Below, piece after piece: positions 21,161 to 30,164 of a DNA stretch of 30,194 bases (the first letter of the stretch is position 1; each line of letters opens with the position of its first letter). Both the position numbers and the translations under genes were made by a program. The stretch is from IMG/VR virus record IMGVR_UViG_3300044618_000514, positions 1-30,194 of that record. One strand, 5' to 3'. Source of the stretch: a virus. Below the pieces are notes generated by a model. That model did not search any database. It worked only from the letters and a program-made list of their open reading frames with translations, and had not been told where the DNA came from.

Positions 21161-21457
21161 CTAGCCTCTGGCCCGAATTGCGTCAATGGCTGTCCACAAA
21201 CTATCTGTCGTAATTGCACCGCTTGTGGAAGCAATCAAATCAGTATAGTCTGTAATTGCCGGGCTTAAGACAATATTTGTCATTGATTGAATATTGGCAG
21301 GAGCATCAGCAATGATGTAAGTTTGAAATTGCTGTGGAAAAGTAAAAACAAAAGTCCCATCAACCATGTTTCCTGTGCCAACTAAAACACGGACATAGTA
21401 GCCAATGTTGTGGTCGTAGGATTGGATTTCTTCATTTTGTCCGTTAACTGTTCTCAT
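21161..21457 (-). CDS. hypothetical tail-region protein
   Basis: 98 residues with AAGGAA 8 nt before ATG. A beta-rich N-terminus (YYVRVLVGTGNMVDGTFVFTFPQQFQTYII) is followed by a helical end. The layout DGTFVF.FPQQF.TY.I looks like a small carbohydrate-binding or beta-sandwich module. No family was recognised. It is the first small gene after the J-like gene, and a 71-nt gap (21090-21160) follows it, the largest in this part of the operon. That gap contains a CCGTG-GGAAT-CACGG hairpin of unknown use. Confidence 0.5.
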   Translation of the reverse strand: MRTVNGQNEEIQSYDHNIGYYVRVLVGTGNMVDGTFVFTFPQQFQTYIIADAPANIQSMTNIVLSPAITDYTDLIASTSGAITTDSLWTAIDAIRARG

Positions 21458-21466
21458 AATTTTTCC

Positions 21467-24400
21467 TTATACATAGCCGGGCAAGTAAACTGTGCCACCA
21501 TCATTTGTTGAAATCAAAATCCAAGCCGCACGATTTACAGGGTCAGTTGGAGCGCCTGTGTTATTGACATAGTAAATATATTTGCCGTTTGTTGTGCCAC
21601 TTGCAATTTGAACAAAAGCACTAGATTCTTTACCATTCAAATACTGAACATTCAGATTGTTAACCAATGAAGTATTAGCATTGTAAATTGTGCCACCACT
21701 GACTTCAAGAGCGACAGTAGCGCCACCGGAGGCCAAAGCAAGTACACCGGCCCTTGCGCCACTTGCAGTTGCAGAACCAGCCACACCAGCACCACCAGTT
21801 CCACCAGAAACACCACCAACACCGCGACCTAATGCGCCATCGCCATACGCATAAACACCAAAGTTTGCTGCGCTTCCTGTGTTTACTTTTAACGCTGTTG
21901 TAACCACTCCAACAGCATTTGTTCCCGTAAATTCTGCTGCACCATTGCCATAGAAGTTACCAGTCACAGTTAAAGCAGAACCATTCCATTGCAATGATTG
22001 AGTACTAGAACCAATGCTGAACTTATAGGTGGTGCTGTCATAACCTAAGAAAAAGCCAGTCCCTGTAGCATAGGCAGTTTGACCGCCCATGATTTTTCCA
22101 GCAGAACCAATTGTCAATGTACCATCAACACTTAATGAGCCAGTGTTAACTGCAACAGCAGATAGTTGACCAACTTTCAGACTGCTGATGTAAGGCGTTC
22201 CCCATGAAGTTTGATTTGTTGCTGGGTTGTAAATACCATCTGACTGATATAAAGAATTGGTACTAGATGGGTCTGGGTCAGAAGCTCCCCATGTTGCAGA
22301 AAATCCCCAAGTAGATAGTGATTGTCCGCTTGATGGATAAGATGCGCTTCCGCTAGTTGTAATAGTTCCGCTTACTGGAGAAGGATTATTAGGAACTCGC
22401 GCAAAACACAAACGAGAAGAAAGCCCATCGCCACCAGCATATCCCGCTGAAAGAATGCTTGCTGTTGTCCAGTTAATCGTTGATGTAGAAACTGTGGCTG
22501 AATCAACTAAATTAACTCTAGCTGCCCACAATGTATAACCGGGTGTTGATGAGCTTGGTGATGTAGACCAACCTGATGGTACTGGCGTAAATGAACCAGA
22601 AGACCATGTGTAAGTAGATGTTCCACTGATTGTTGGAATGGTTGCAGCCCATTGATAAACAACAGGAGTGGCTGTTTGAACGCCAGAACTACCTGTTGGA
22701 CCAGTTGCACCATTTTGCGAAAAAGCTGAAACTGTATAACCAGATGTCCATGAAACAATAGTTGTTGTTGCAGAGGCAACATCAGTAACTTGAATAGATG
22801 CAAACCAAAGCTGAAGGCCCGGTGTTCCGGGATTGGACGGTAATGTTGTTGACCATCCATTACCACCTGTATAAGATGAGCTTGCGCCAGTTGCCCAAGT
22901 ATAGACAGAGTTGCCAGATGGGTTGCCCGGAATAGAAGGTGACCATTGATATAAATAAGCTGTTGCGTATTTGTTTGCAGCAGTGCCGGTTGAACCAGTC
23001 GCCCCAGTTGGACCAGATGCACCAGATGTACCAGTTGGACCAGTTGGACCAGTTGTAGAAGAGCCTGTAGGACCAGTAGGTCCAGCATTTGCCGTAGGCG
23101 ACCAAGTAAATGATGCGCTAGTTGCACTCTTTGTTGAACGAGCTAAATTATTACCAACAATATATGAAAAGTAATAAGTAGCAGTAGTGCTTGCACCCGT
23201 AGGCAAAACTTGATTTTGGAATGTGTAGTAACTGCTAGGTGTTACAGGCTCACCATCAATCCGACCCGCTACAGCAAACAGCGTCCAATCAGTGGAGCTA
23301 GGTGTTGCTGAAGTTGTGTAATAAAGCTCACTATAAGTTACTCGACCAACAGCAGGAATAGAAATCTGCACATTGAAGTTAGGAATAGCACTAGAAGGAT
23401 TGCTAGATGTAATCGTAGGAGCCGACAGTGGACTAAAGTAACTTACGCTTGGAAGATTGCTATTGGCAACAGGAGCAAACTGAAAAATATCTCCATTGTC
23501 ATAAATCTGAGCGTTGTATTCACTAAGCTCTAACTTAGCACCAAGAGTTCCATCTGGTAATGAAGCTTCGTTAACCTTCATCACACGGAATAATTTATTT
23601 GTCCATCCGTAATCAGCATTGGTTACTGAAACAACAGCGCCAGCGTCAACTTGAATGCCGTAATATGTTGTGCTGAAAGAAACAATTAAATCTTCACGGG
23701 ATTGCTCAAGCAAACGATTAGCAAGGTATTGCGCTTGAACGGAATCGTTAACCAAGTCATAAGTAATTGAATACTTGTTGACAGGCTCATTTGGATATAA
23801 CAACCCAGTAGGTGTTTCAATATTAATAAAGTTTGCTTGGTCACGATTCTCTTTAAATGGGAATCTTGCCTCAACTTGATTAATTGAAGATGTAAGGTCT
23901 GTAGCACTTACTCGAATGTCTCCAATGATGTTGTCATCATCAAAAGCATATGCAGTTGTTTCAGCTTTATTAATAACAACAGACCATTTGCCAAGTGCTG
24001 CGTTATATGTCATCCATGAATCGCATGCAGACATGATGCGGTCAATGTTAGACAGCACTGATTGACCAGCATCTAATACGCCATTAATGCGGTATCGTGG
24101 TTGACTTGAAGCAACACCACTACTATTGGTAAATGGAACAGTCGCATCGCTGTACGCATTCAATGTTGAAACAACTGAGCTATCAACAAAATCAGCATCA
24201 ACAGCACCACCATAAAGTGGGTTAGTAATGTAGTCGTACCAAACATCACCGGGCTTTGCCGCACCAGTGCTATTTAAATAATGGCTTACATGGAATGTGA
24301 TTGGAGACAAACCAGTTGTACCAGCATCTTGGTTGTAAGCAATACGCACAATACAGAAGGCAGTTCCGTTCATACGGCGACTAGGATTCACGCCATTGTA

Positions 24401-25234
24401 TGCACCAGAAATCCATTGCAGTTCTGTAGGAATTCCTGATGGCTCACTTGGCCCCATAACCTCCCAAGGATAGCTCGCAGTATTAAAACGAGTAACAGTA
24501 CCAGCTTGGTTTGATGTGTACAAGTGAAGTTGAAGTCTTGCTCTGTCAGCAATCTTTGTATCAATATTGCCTGAATCATCTGTCAACGCAATAACAGTAG
24601 GGCCGTAATCAGAGAATCGCAAAATAAAAGTAGCGCCTGTACCAGAGCCGCCAGACACAGTAGCGCAGTTTAATGGATTATTGCCATATGTATACGAGCC
24701 AGCAGTAGAAACAGAAACACCTGTGATAACACCACCAGAAACGCTTGTAACAGTTAATTGCGTGGCAGTCGTAGGTAAGCCGCCAAGTACAGTTAAAACA
24801 TTGCCTACAGCGTATCCTGTGCCACCGTTAAATACTACTGCGCTAATGACACTACCGCTTGCTGCAAAAGTAATCAGGCGGTCGCCATAATACATTTGCG
24901 AACAGTCATAAGAAAATTGACCATTAGGGCTAATGCTTGAGACTGCCAAAACATCAAACATTGTTTGCTGGTCATCGCTCAAAACAGCATCAACAAAAGT
25001 ACCGCCCATAAAAGCATCGCCATAAGCAATTGGCAAAGCATTTACGCCACTAGGTGGAATCTGCTGACGAACACCCATGTCCTGTTGGTTTTCAGGATTG
25101 TCGGCAAATGTACGAGAAATAATCTGAGAAACCGCAAAGTTAACAGCAAAGGCCGCAGCAGTTAATGCATAAGAAGCTGCAACACCAGCCGCTGTAGTGC
25201 CAGCAGCCGCAGCCACAATCATCGTTCCGACCAT
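21467..25234 (-). CDS. tip attachment protein J-like, host specificity
   Basis: 1255 residues, AAGGAA upstream of ATG. Residues 1-40 are hydrophobic (VAASYALTAAAFAVNFAVSQI), like lambda gpI ends or other tail-tip assembly proteins, so I- and J-type parts may be fused. About 45-600 is the J-type core: GMR-like MGVRQQIPPSGVNALPIAYG, later YPWEVMGPSEPSGIP, DDDNIIGDIRVSATDLTSSINQVEARF and LANRLLEQSREDL.VSFSTTYYGIQVDAGAVVSVTN. About 610-700 looks Fn3-like. Then a GPTGPTG collagen stretch (about 715-755), repeated beta modules (WSPSIPG...YTWATG; YQWAATIP...YTWSSG), and a C-terminal domain with VDGTLTIGSAGKI. It should form the tail tip and bind the receptor. Confidence 0.82.
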   Translation of the reverse strand: MVGTMIVAAAAGTTAAGVAASYALTAAAFAVNFAVSQIISRTFADNPENQQDMGVRQQIPPSGVNALPIAYGDAFMGGTFVDAVLSDDQQTMFDVLAVSSISPNGQFSYDCSQMYYGDRLITFAASGSVISAVVFNGGTGYAVGNVLTVLGGLPTTATQLTVTSVSGGVITGVSVSTAGSYTYGNNPLNCATVSGGSGTGATFILRFSDYGPTVIALTDDSGNIDTKIADRARLQLHLYTSNQAGTVTRFNTASYPWEVMGPSEPSGIPTELQWISGAYNGVNPSRRMNGTAFCIVRIAYNQDAGTTGLSPITFHVSHYLNSTGAAKPGDVWYDYITNPLYGGAVDADFVDSSVVSTLNAYSDATVPFTNSSGVASSQPRYRINGVLDAGQSVLSNIDRIMSACDSWMTYNAALGKWSVVINKAETTAYAFDDDNIIGDIRVSATDLTSSINQVEARFPFKENRDQANFINIETPTGLLYPNEPVNKYSITYDLVNDSVQAQYLANRLLEQSREDLIVSFSTTYYGIQVDAGAVVSVTNADYGWTNKLFRVMKVNEASLPDGTLGAKLELSEYNAQIYDNGDIFQFAPVANSNLPSVSYFSPLSAPTITSSNPSSAIPNFNVQISIPAVGRVTYSELYYTTSATPSSTDWTLFAVAGRIDGEPVTPSSYYTFQNQVLPTGASTTATYYFSYIVGNNLARSTKSATSASFTWSPTANAGPTGPTGSSTTGPTGPTGTSGASGPTGATGSTGTAANKYATAYLYQWSPSIPGNPSGNSVYTWATGASSSYTGGNGWSTTLPSNPGTPGLQLWFASIQVTDVASATTTIVSWTSGYTVSAFSQNGATGPTGSSGVQTATPVVYQWAATIPTISGTSTYTWSSGSFTPVPSGWSTSPSSSTPGYTLWAARVNLVDSATVSTSTINWTTASILSAGYAGGDGLSSRLCFARVPNNPSPVSGTITTSGSASYPSSGQSLSTWGFSATWGASDPDPSSTNSLYQSDGIYNPATNQTSWGTPYISSLKVGQLSAVAVNTGSLSVDGTLTIGSAGKIMGGQTAYATGTGFFLGYDSTTYKFSIGSSTQSLQWNGSALTVTGNFYGNGAAEFTGTNAVGVVTTALKVNTGSAANFGVYAYGDGALGRGVGGVSGGTGGAGVAGSATASGARAGVLALASGGATVALEVSGGTIYNANTSLVNNLNVQYLNGKESSAFVQIASGTTNGKYIYYVNNTGAPTDPVNRAAWILISTNDGGTVYLPGYV

Positions 25235-25236
25235 TT

Positions 25237-25683
25237 TTATTCCTTCACAAAACTTGCAGTTACTGCTTCGTAATTTCTTTTAGTGTAATCAATCCAAGGA
25301 CCTTTGGAAGATATTGAAGTCACTATCAGATTCACATCACCACGCTCTAACATTTCCGTTCCTGTACGGTCAAATGCTTTCCACAATCTACCACCTAATG
25401 TGCCATCGCGGTATTCAGGTTCAACCCACCACAATAGCTCATGTAATTCTTTAACTTTAGGACACCATACATTGTTTTGTTTAACAGCAATGATGGCTCC
25501 TCTTAAATCTTTATCAATGTAGATAAACCCTTTTCCCTGCATGATGCTGAACAATAGCTGCTCAACATGCGCTGGATTATGGTTTTCTTGTTTGCCAAGT
25601 ATTTTGATTGGATTCTCATAAGCATAAGCTTCAACAATCTCAAGCAATCTTGGAATGTCATATCTTGTCGCTAGTCTTATCAT
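25237..25683 (-). CDS. GNAT acetyltransferase
   Basis: 148 residues from ATG 25683, one base after the upstream stop; the frame is open to a GTG at 25710 without a ribosome-binding site. The GNAT order is visible: IRLATRYDIPRLLEIVEAYA, strand GFIYIDKDLRGAIIAVKQNN, LHELLWWVEPEYRDGTLGGRLWKAFDRTGTEML (motif A with R-D-G-T-L-G-G, the acetyl-CoA loop near 95-100), then NLIVTSISSKG and a final NYEAVTASFVKE. GNATs appear in some phage tail operons and may modify virion or host proteins. It occupies the place where lambda has the K peptidase; no NlpC/P60 motif is present. Confidence 0.8.
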   Translation of the reverse strand: MIRLATRYDIPRLLEIVEAYAYENPIKILGKQENHNPAHVEQLLFSIMQGKGFIYIDKDLRGAIIAVKQNNVWCPKVKELHELLWWVEPEYRDGTLGGRLWKAFDRTGTEMLERGDVNLIVTSISSKGPWIDYTKRNYEAVTASFVKE

Positions 25684-25684
25684 T

Positions 25685-26335
25685 TTAAAAATTAGTTTCT
25701 GTTGATACACCTGTTGTTGTTATAGTTGTTTCACTTGCTTGGGTTTGCTTTTGTGGAGGCTTACCAAAGTCAAAGTATTGATTTGATATTTCAGAAACAC
25801 GATTCATTGATGTGTCAGCAGGGTAAGTAAATTGCCAATTACTTTTATTTGTCTTCATGCCAGACAATCTATTCTCTAAGATTCGGCGCATAGAAGAGCA
25901 AGCAATATTACAAGTTGCTACCCTTGTTCTAAGCTGAGTATTGAAGTCTTCAGAAATAGAAACGCCACTGATAATACCTTGATAGCGTTTAAAGAATTGA
26001 GTTGTTGGGCTTGTCAGGATTTGATTGTTTGAGTCTAAGAAGCCACGCCAAACTTCTACCAAAGAGCCTTTAATTTCATTACCAAGAATGATGCCAATAT
26101 TAACTGGGTCAATACCTGTCAAAGAAATTGTCATGTCATCTGAAGTAGCCTTGATGTCACGCTGGACATCACCAACATTGAGCAAAGCACCAAGATTAGA
26201 AAAAGTAATCCCATCAACAGTGACAGGTGCGCCAGCATTGCAAAATGTATAAACATCTTCAGCAGTGCCAACAGTGAGCCTGACAAATTCTGCATGGATA
26301 ATTTGTGGGCCGTTAACCGCATAAATAGTTGTCAT
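25685..26335 (-). CDS. minor tail protein, L-like position
   Basis: 216 residues; ATG overlaps the preceding stop as ATGA. Beta-rich in the first 140 residues: VRLTVGTAEDVYTFCNAGAPV, TFSNLGALLNVGDVQRDIKATSDDMTISLTGID, then SLVEVWRGFLDSNNQI and FFKRYQGIISGVSI. A CNIACSS cysteine pair is near 143 and a charged, Gln-rich tail ends it. The FSNLGALLNVGDVQRDIKAT.D.MTISLTG pattern is that of DUF2163/gpL-like tail hub proteins seen after the tape measure. Lambda gpL holds an iron-sulfur cluster; here only two close cysteines plus one near residue 32 are present, so a cluster is doubtful. Confidence 0.6.
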   Translation of the reverse strand: MTTIYAVNGPQIIHAEFVRLTVGTAEDVYTFCNAGAPVTVDGITFSNLGALLNVGDVQRDIKATSDDMTISLTGIDPVNIGIILGNEIKGSLVEVWRGFLDSNNQILTSPTTQFFKRYQGIISGVSISEDFNTQLRTRVATCNIACSSMRRILENRLSGMKTNKSNWQFTYPADTSMNRVSEISNQYFDFGKPPQKQTQASETTITTTGVSTETNF

Positions 26336-26928
26336 GTTATGTATTCCCTAAAAACAAATGGCGCATCCCATTGAACATACGCCCCATCAGTCATGGGGTT
26401 AAGTGTATATGTTGGGCAGGATTCTGCAACAACAGTAAACGAACAAGAATTGCCCATATAGACAATTAAACCAGATGCTGGCGTACCAATCAAAGGTCTG
26501 TGAATAGTAACTACAGAACCAGCAGAGTCTGCGGTTATCTTATAGGTATACCCGGCAATCATAATAAAGTCACCAGCTTTAAATGTTCCATTGGAATTTA
26601 AATTTAAAGTTTGTGTATTAGGTGTCGGTGTGCCGTTCAAAGTAGCTGCCGTTGCAGTTCCTTGCATTTTAGTAAACCAAGAAAGATTAGCACTATTAAA
26701 AATAATAGTCTCTGGCAACTGCCTATCTTTGTTGTCAATACTTTGAATGACATCACGGACTTGTGGGTAATACAAATATTCATGCGGCTGAACAGTAAAT
26801 ACCCAAGGCACAGCCGTCAGATATTGAGCCACAGTGATGTAACCAGACCTAGCTACCTGTTGACCAATAGTACGGCGGTTGTTAACCGTCATGGATTGCT
26901 GAATTTCAAAGATGGTTTGGAAGCTCAT
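26332..26928 (-). CDS. minor tail protein, M-like position (possible distal tail protein)
   Basis: 198 residues; ATG overlaps the tape-measure stop as ATGA. N-terminal helix-strand segment (FQTIFEIQQSMTVNNRRTIGQQVARSGYITVAQ), then VPWVFTVQPHEYLYYPQVRDVIQSID, and a middle beta domain (NLNSNGTFKAGDFIMIAGYTYKIT, DSAGSVVTIHRPL) resembling an inserted barrel. It closes with VQWDAPFVFREYIT. Place immediately after the tape measure is that of lambda gpM or a distal tail (Dit) protein in other siphoviruses. Sequence family was not recognised with certainty. Confidence 0.6.
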   Translation of the reverse strand: MSFQTIFEIQQSMTVNNRRTIGQQVARSGYITVAQYLTAVPWVFTVQPHEYLYYPQVRDVIQSIDNKDRQLPETIIFNSANLSWFTKMQGTATAATLNGTPTPNTQTLNLNSNGTFKAGDFIMIAGYTYKITADSAGSVVTIHRPLIGTPASGLIVYMGNSCSFTVVAESCPTYTLNPMTDGAYVQWDAPFVFREYIT

Positions 26929-29321
26929 GCTCGGCCCCTGTTAACTGCTAATGATTTACCAGCATATTGATTTGCAGCCCAAATTGCATTAGAACTGCCA
27001 AGTAGACGGTCCTCAAATGATTTGGTATCAATTGCGTTGATGTAATTGTTGGTGACATTTGTAGTGCTGCCCATATTTGACAAAGCGTGATTTGGGATAA
27101 TAGTTCCTGCTGTTTTTGGAATAAACAATTCTGGACCACGCTCACCAACTACGCTTACTTTGCCAACTGGAGGTTCACCACCATCCGCATAACCTCCACC
27201 GGGTTGCATTGGTATGGTTGTATTAGCATTACTAGGAACACCAAGATTCATAAACATACGAAGGAAAGACAATGCTGCGGCCTTCATTTGAATGGCAATC
27301 AAATCTTGAATAACGCTACGGGCAAAATCTTTCATTGAAAGCTTACCTGTCTTGACAAATCTATCAATAGCGGAACCCATATTCCCCCATACGCTATCAA
27401 AAACCTGTGCAGTCTTTTTCATTGAATCTTGTATTTCAACATTAAATTCTTCTAATTTTTGTTGTTGCCTCAGATTGTCAAGAATAACTTCATTGCCGCC
27501 AGCTTTATCTTTTTCTCTTTTATATTTCAAAGCAATTTCTGCAAGTTGTATTTCTTTTTCTGAAGCATACAACATTCTGTTTCTTAGTTCTAAAGATTCT
27601 TTATCTTGCTCTAAAGCATTTGTTTTTTCTTTCGCATTAAATTCAGCAGTCGCTTTCATTTGAGCAAACTGATTTTCCATGTCTTTCAGTCTTTGCTCTT
27701 CAGCATTTTGTTCAGCAATTTCAGCGGCTCTAGCTTTAGATTTAATAGCGGTAATTTTTGCAGCGCCTTCTTGTGCAATTGCAATAATTTTTTGCTCATA
27801 AATTTGTTGGTTCTGTACGGCAAATTTCCCAAACTCTTGTTGATTTTTTTCTTTCATTTCAGCATAAGCTTCATCGGCTTTCTTACTGATTTCAAGATTA
27901 GCTTTTTCAATTTCGTTAGCGCTTCTCACTGAAATTGCATATTCAGCAGCAGCTTTGGCTTTTGCTAATTCACTAGCCTTTTGAATACGAGTTCCATTGT
28001 TTTCAGCGTAATCTTCAATCTTTGCTTTACTATCACCAACATCACGAGCAGCAGCAGAACGAGCCTTCAAACGCTCAGTCTCAAGTAAAGCTTCTCTTTG
28101 GTCTTTTAAAGATTGAAGCTGTTTCTTTTGCTCTTGCTCAAATTTGCTTCCACCTGTATTTTTTCCAAGAGCGTCTTGAACAGTTTTAATTTGCCTATCA
28201 AGTTGGGCGATAACTTGGTCAGTGGTTTCTGGCTTGCCAATGTCTTTCAACATATTCCAGAAGCCACTTAAGCTGTTAGTCAAACTTTCCCAAGCTTTTT
28301 CCAATGTACCAAGCTCACGGCGTTGTGCAGCCAATTGAGTGTTTAATGCAATAGAAGCAACCTTTGCTGCCTCTTGTTTTTTACCAGCTTTCTCAAACGC
28401 TTCAATTTGTTTGTATTGCTCAAGAGTCAGAAAGTTCATTTCCTTATTCAAGGAACGAGCGCCTGAAGCAGTTCCATCCAAGCCTGTCATAAGCTTGTCA
28501 GCAGCGGTTTTAGCGTCTACGCCAGCAATCTGAGCATAGGTAATGATTGATTGCGTTACGGCACTAATAGAAGTTTCTGTGAATTTACCGGAAGCCACCA
28601 CCGCATTCAATGCGTCTTTAGTCATGCCAAGTGAGGCATGTGTCCTATTGCTTAATTCATCAGATAACTTATAAAACTTTTCTGTTGTAATACCAGCAAA
28701 GTTGCCAGTCAAAGTTAATGTGTCTTTTAACTTATCAAACTCATCTCGACCAGAATAAGCAGCATAAGCAACAGCGCCAAGAGCGCCAGCAAAACCACCA
28801 GCAATAACTCTTGTTAAAGTAAACAAAGAGCCAATAGCTTTTAGAGCATTACCAACACCACCCATCACATCCTTCAATTGACCACCCTGTTGAATAACAG
28901 CAATCAATGGGTTTTGGCCTGAAGCAAGCTGAGTAAACAAGTCAGTGGTTTGATAGGTCAACTGAATTTTCTGTTGCTCATTCATCTTAAATTGAGCAGC
29001 AGTAGCATTCTTTGTAGCGGCTGCAACCTTGTCATAAGCAGCGGCCCTTTCAAGCAATTGCTGCTTCATTTCCTTAGTCGCATTCATAAAGCGACCGGAA
29101 CTTATTTCACGCTCAATTAACTGAACCTTTGTAAGGGTTTTCCCGTAGTCTTCAGCAGCAAGCTTTAGCGCGGCAGATTCTTTTAAAGCGGCCTGTGAAT
29201 CTCTCTTAATTGCGTCTTTTAGCTTTCTATTTTCGGAAATAGCTTTGTCAACTTGAGCGGTAAATTCAGCCGTGTCAAGTCCAAGAACAACGCCTAATCG
29301 GGCAATATTTTGTGAAGCCAT
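26925..29321 (-). CDS. tail tape measure protein
   Basis: 798 residues; AGAGG lies before ATG 29321, which overlaps the upstream stop as TAATG. The N-terminal half has a long coiled coil and then the TMP_2 signature LTYQTTDLFTQLASGQNPLI with VIQQGGQLKD (about 121-151), followed by a hydrophobic stretch (about 153-189). The middle (about 390-640) is charged coiled coil rich in Lys, Glu and Ala. The C-terminus matches the lambda gpH C-terminal domain (WGNMGSAIDRFVKTGKLSM, then DFARSVIQDLIAIQMKA). At about 1.5 angstrom per residue, an expected tail of roughly 120 nm is inferred. Confidence 0.93.
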   Translation of the reverse strand: MASQNIARLGVVLGLDTAEFTAQVDKAISENRKLKDAIKRDSQAALKESAALKLAAEDYGKTLTKVQLIEREISSGRFMNATKEMKQQLLERAAAYDKVAAATKNATAAQFKMNEQQKIQLTYQTTDLFTQLASGQNPLIAVIQQGGQLKDVMGGVGNALKAIGSLFTLTRVIAGGFAGALGAVAYAAYSGRDEFDKLKDTLTLTGNFAGITTEKFYKLSDELSNRTHASLGMTKDALNAVVASGKFTETSISAVTQSIITYAQIAGVDAKTAADKLMTGLDGTASGARSLNKEMNFLTLEQYKQIEAFEKAGKKQEAAKVASIALNTQLAAQRRELGTLEKAWESLTNSLSGFWNMLKDIGKPETTDQVIAQLDRQIKTVQDALGKNTGGSKFEQEQKKQLQSLKDQREALLETERLKARSAAARDVGDSKAKIEDYAENNGTRIQKASELAKAKAAAEYAISVRSANEIEKANLEISKKADEAYAEMKEKNQQEFGKFAVQNQQIYEQKIIAIAQEGAAKITAIKSKARAAEIAEQNAEEQRLKDMENQFAQMKATAEFNAKEKTNALEQDKESLELRNRMLYASEKEIQLAEIALKYKREKDKAGGNEVILDNLRQQQKLEEFNVEIQDSMKKTAQVFDSVWGNMGSAIDRFVKTGKLSMKDFARSVIQDLIAIQMKAAALSFLRMFMNLGVPSNANTTIPMQPGGGYADGGEPPVGKVSVVGERGPELFIPKTAGTIIPNHALSNMGSTTNVTNNYINAIDTKSFEDRLLGSSNAIWAANQYAGKSLAVNRGRA

Positions 29322-29812
29322 TATTTCCTCTTTCTAGCCAGCTTTGCAGCGTAATCAGGGATGCGAGAAGCCAATTGAGATTTTAGAACATTGAGTACTG
29401 CTCCGGCGTTTTCTTGTAATGCTGGACGCAAAAAAGGATGCGCTGAAATTTTAGATGTACCAAATTCTTGAGCTAAAGAAACAGCACTTTTCTTTACAGA
29501 AACAACAGCAATGGCTGCATCTGTTTCATTGACATATTCGCTTCGTCTATCTTTTTCACTAGGAATACGAGCATCCAACCTAATGGTATCTCGCATGTGA
29601 AAAGGATTGTTTGCATCTCTAGGCTTGTCGCCTACAGGCGCTCTGGTTTGAGCAGTATTAAAAACAGATTCCATAGCTATTTTGGCTGATGGAACCAATG
29701 TGTTTCTAGCTACTAAATCACCCCGAAAGCCTTCAGCAATTGCTTTTAACTGCTGTTCAAACTCATCAAACCCTTCCAGTTCAAAGGTCAGCTTTTCAGG
29801 GGTATAGGCCAT
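29321..29812 (-). CDS. HK97 gp10-like tail completion protein
   Basis: 163 residues. FELEGFDEFEQQLKAIAEGF start, then ARNTLVPSAKIAMESVFNTAQTRAPVGDK, DTIRLDARI, a YVNETDAAIAVVSVKKSAVSLAQEFGTSKISAHPFLRPALQENAG block and a basic C-terminus (AKLARKRK). The AxxxAPV...G.LR..I and EFGT....HPFLRPA motifs are those of the HK97 gp10 / lambda Z neighbour family that finishes the head-tail joint. It usually lies before the major tail protein; here it is between the chaperone and the tape measure, an unusual order. The stop overlaps the tape-measure start. Confidence 0.85.
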   Translation of the reverse strand: MAYTPEKLTFELEGFDEFEQQLKAIAEGFRGDLVARNTLVPSAKIAMESVFNTAQTRAPVGDKPRDANNPFHMRDTIRLDARIPSEKDRRSEYVNETDAAIAVVSVKKSAVSLAQEFGTSKISAHPFLRPALQENAGAVLNVLKSQLASRIPDYAAKLARKRK

Positions 29813-29813
29813 T

Positions 29814-30158
29814 TCACACTTTCAAGAATGCCTCCGAACCCGGCATCATGCTAATAAAGGCTGAAAGCTTGTTGTTCACTTCTGCTTTCATCTCTTCCTC
29901 AGTAGGAGGCGGGACAATATATTCATGCGTAGAAGGCAAGACATCTTTCATTTCAAATGGCTTTGCCGTCTTCACTATTTTCGAGTTTAAATTGCCGGTG
30001 GTCAAGGAGCTTAAAGCCAACAAAACAGCTTTATTGCCTATCATCCCATCGGACAACATAATCTCTATGTTGACCATATCATCCAGCGGTACATTATCAG
30101 GACACCCCCCGTGGGCATAGATATATGCCCGGGCTTGAAGGTGGATGTCCTTGATTAG
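29814..30158 (-). CDS. tail assembly chaperone, frameshifted C-terminal (GT) part
   Basis: 114 residues when read from the slip site: LIKDIHLQARAYIYAHGG, then DNVPLDDMVNIEIMLSDG, then VLLALSSLTTGNLNS and a proline-acidic segment PPPTEEEMKAEV. The frame has no ATG, GTG or TTG before the ATG at 30077 and no good ribosome-binding site there. It is preceded in the -1 relation by the short frame ending at 30155. It is therefore best read as the T-part of a G-GT pair that coats the tape measure protein during tail assembly. The stop lies 1 nt before the gp10-like start. Free translation from 30077 (87 residues) cannot be excluded. Confidence 0.7.
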   Translation of the reverse strand, partial: LIKDIHLQARAYIYAHGGCPDNVPLDDMVNIEIMLSDGMIGNKAVLLALSSLTTGNLNSKIVKTAKPFEMKDVLPSTHEYIVPPPTEEEMKAEVNNKLSAFISMMPGSEAFLKV

Positions 30159-30164
30159 TTTTTT
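30100..30164 (-). promoter_or_regulatory. programmed -1 ribosomal frameshift signal
   Basis: Slippery heptamer A AAA AAC at 30164-30158 in the frame of the partial G gene (codons AGA AAA AAC TAA). A 7-nt spacer (30157-30151) includes the zero-frame stop. Then comes a stem of GGACATCCACC (30150-30140) with GGGGGGTGTCC (30110-30100), ten pairs counting one U-G wobble and one A-G mismatch. Nested inside it is a perfect 7-bp hairpin GGGCATA-TATC-TATGCCC (30130-30113). Heptamer, spacing and hairpin all fit known -1 signals. Confidence 0.85.

Noticed and set aside
22507-23127. 206-residue leftward frame rich in Leu, Gln and His
   Set aside because: It lies wholly within the J-like gene in another frame, has no start signal and its composition is that of a shifted Thr/Ser/Gly-rich sequence.
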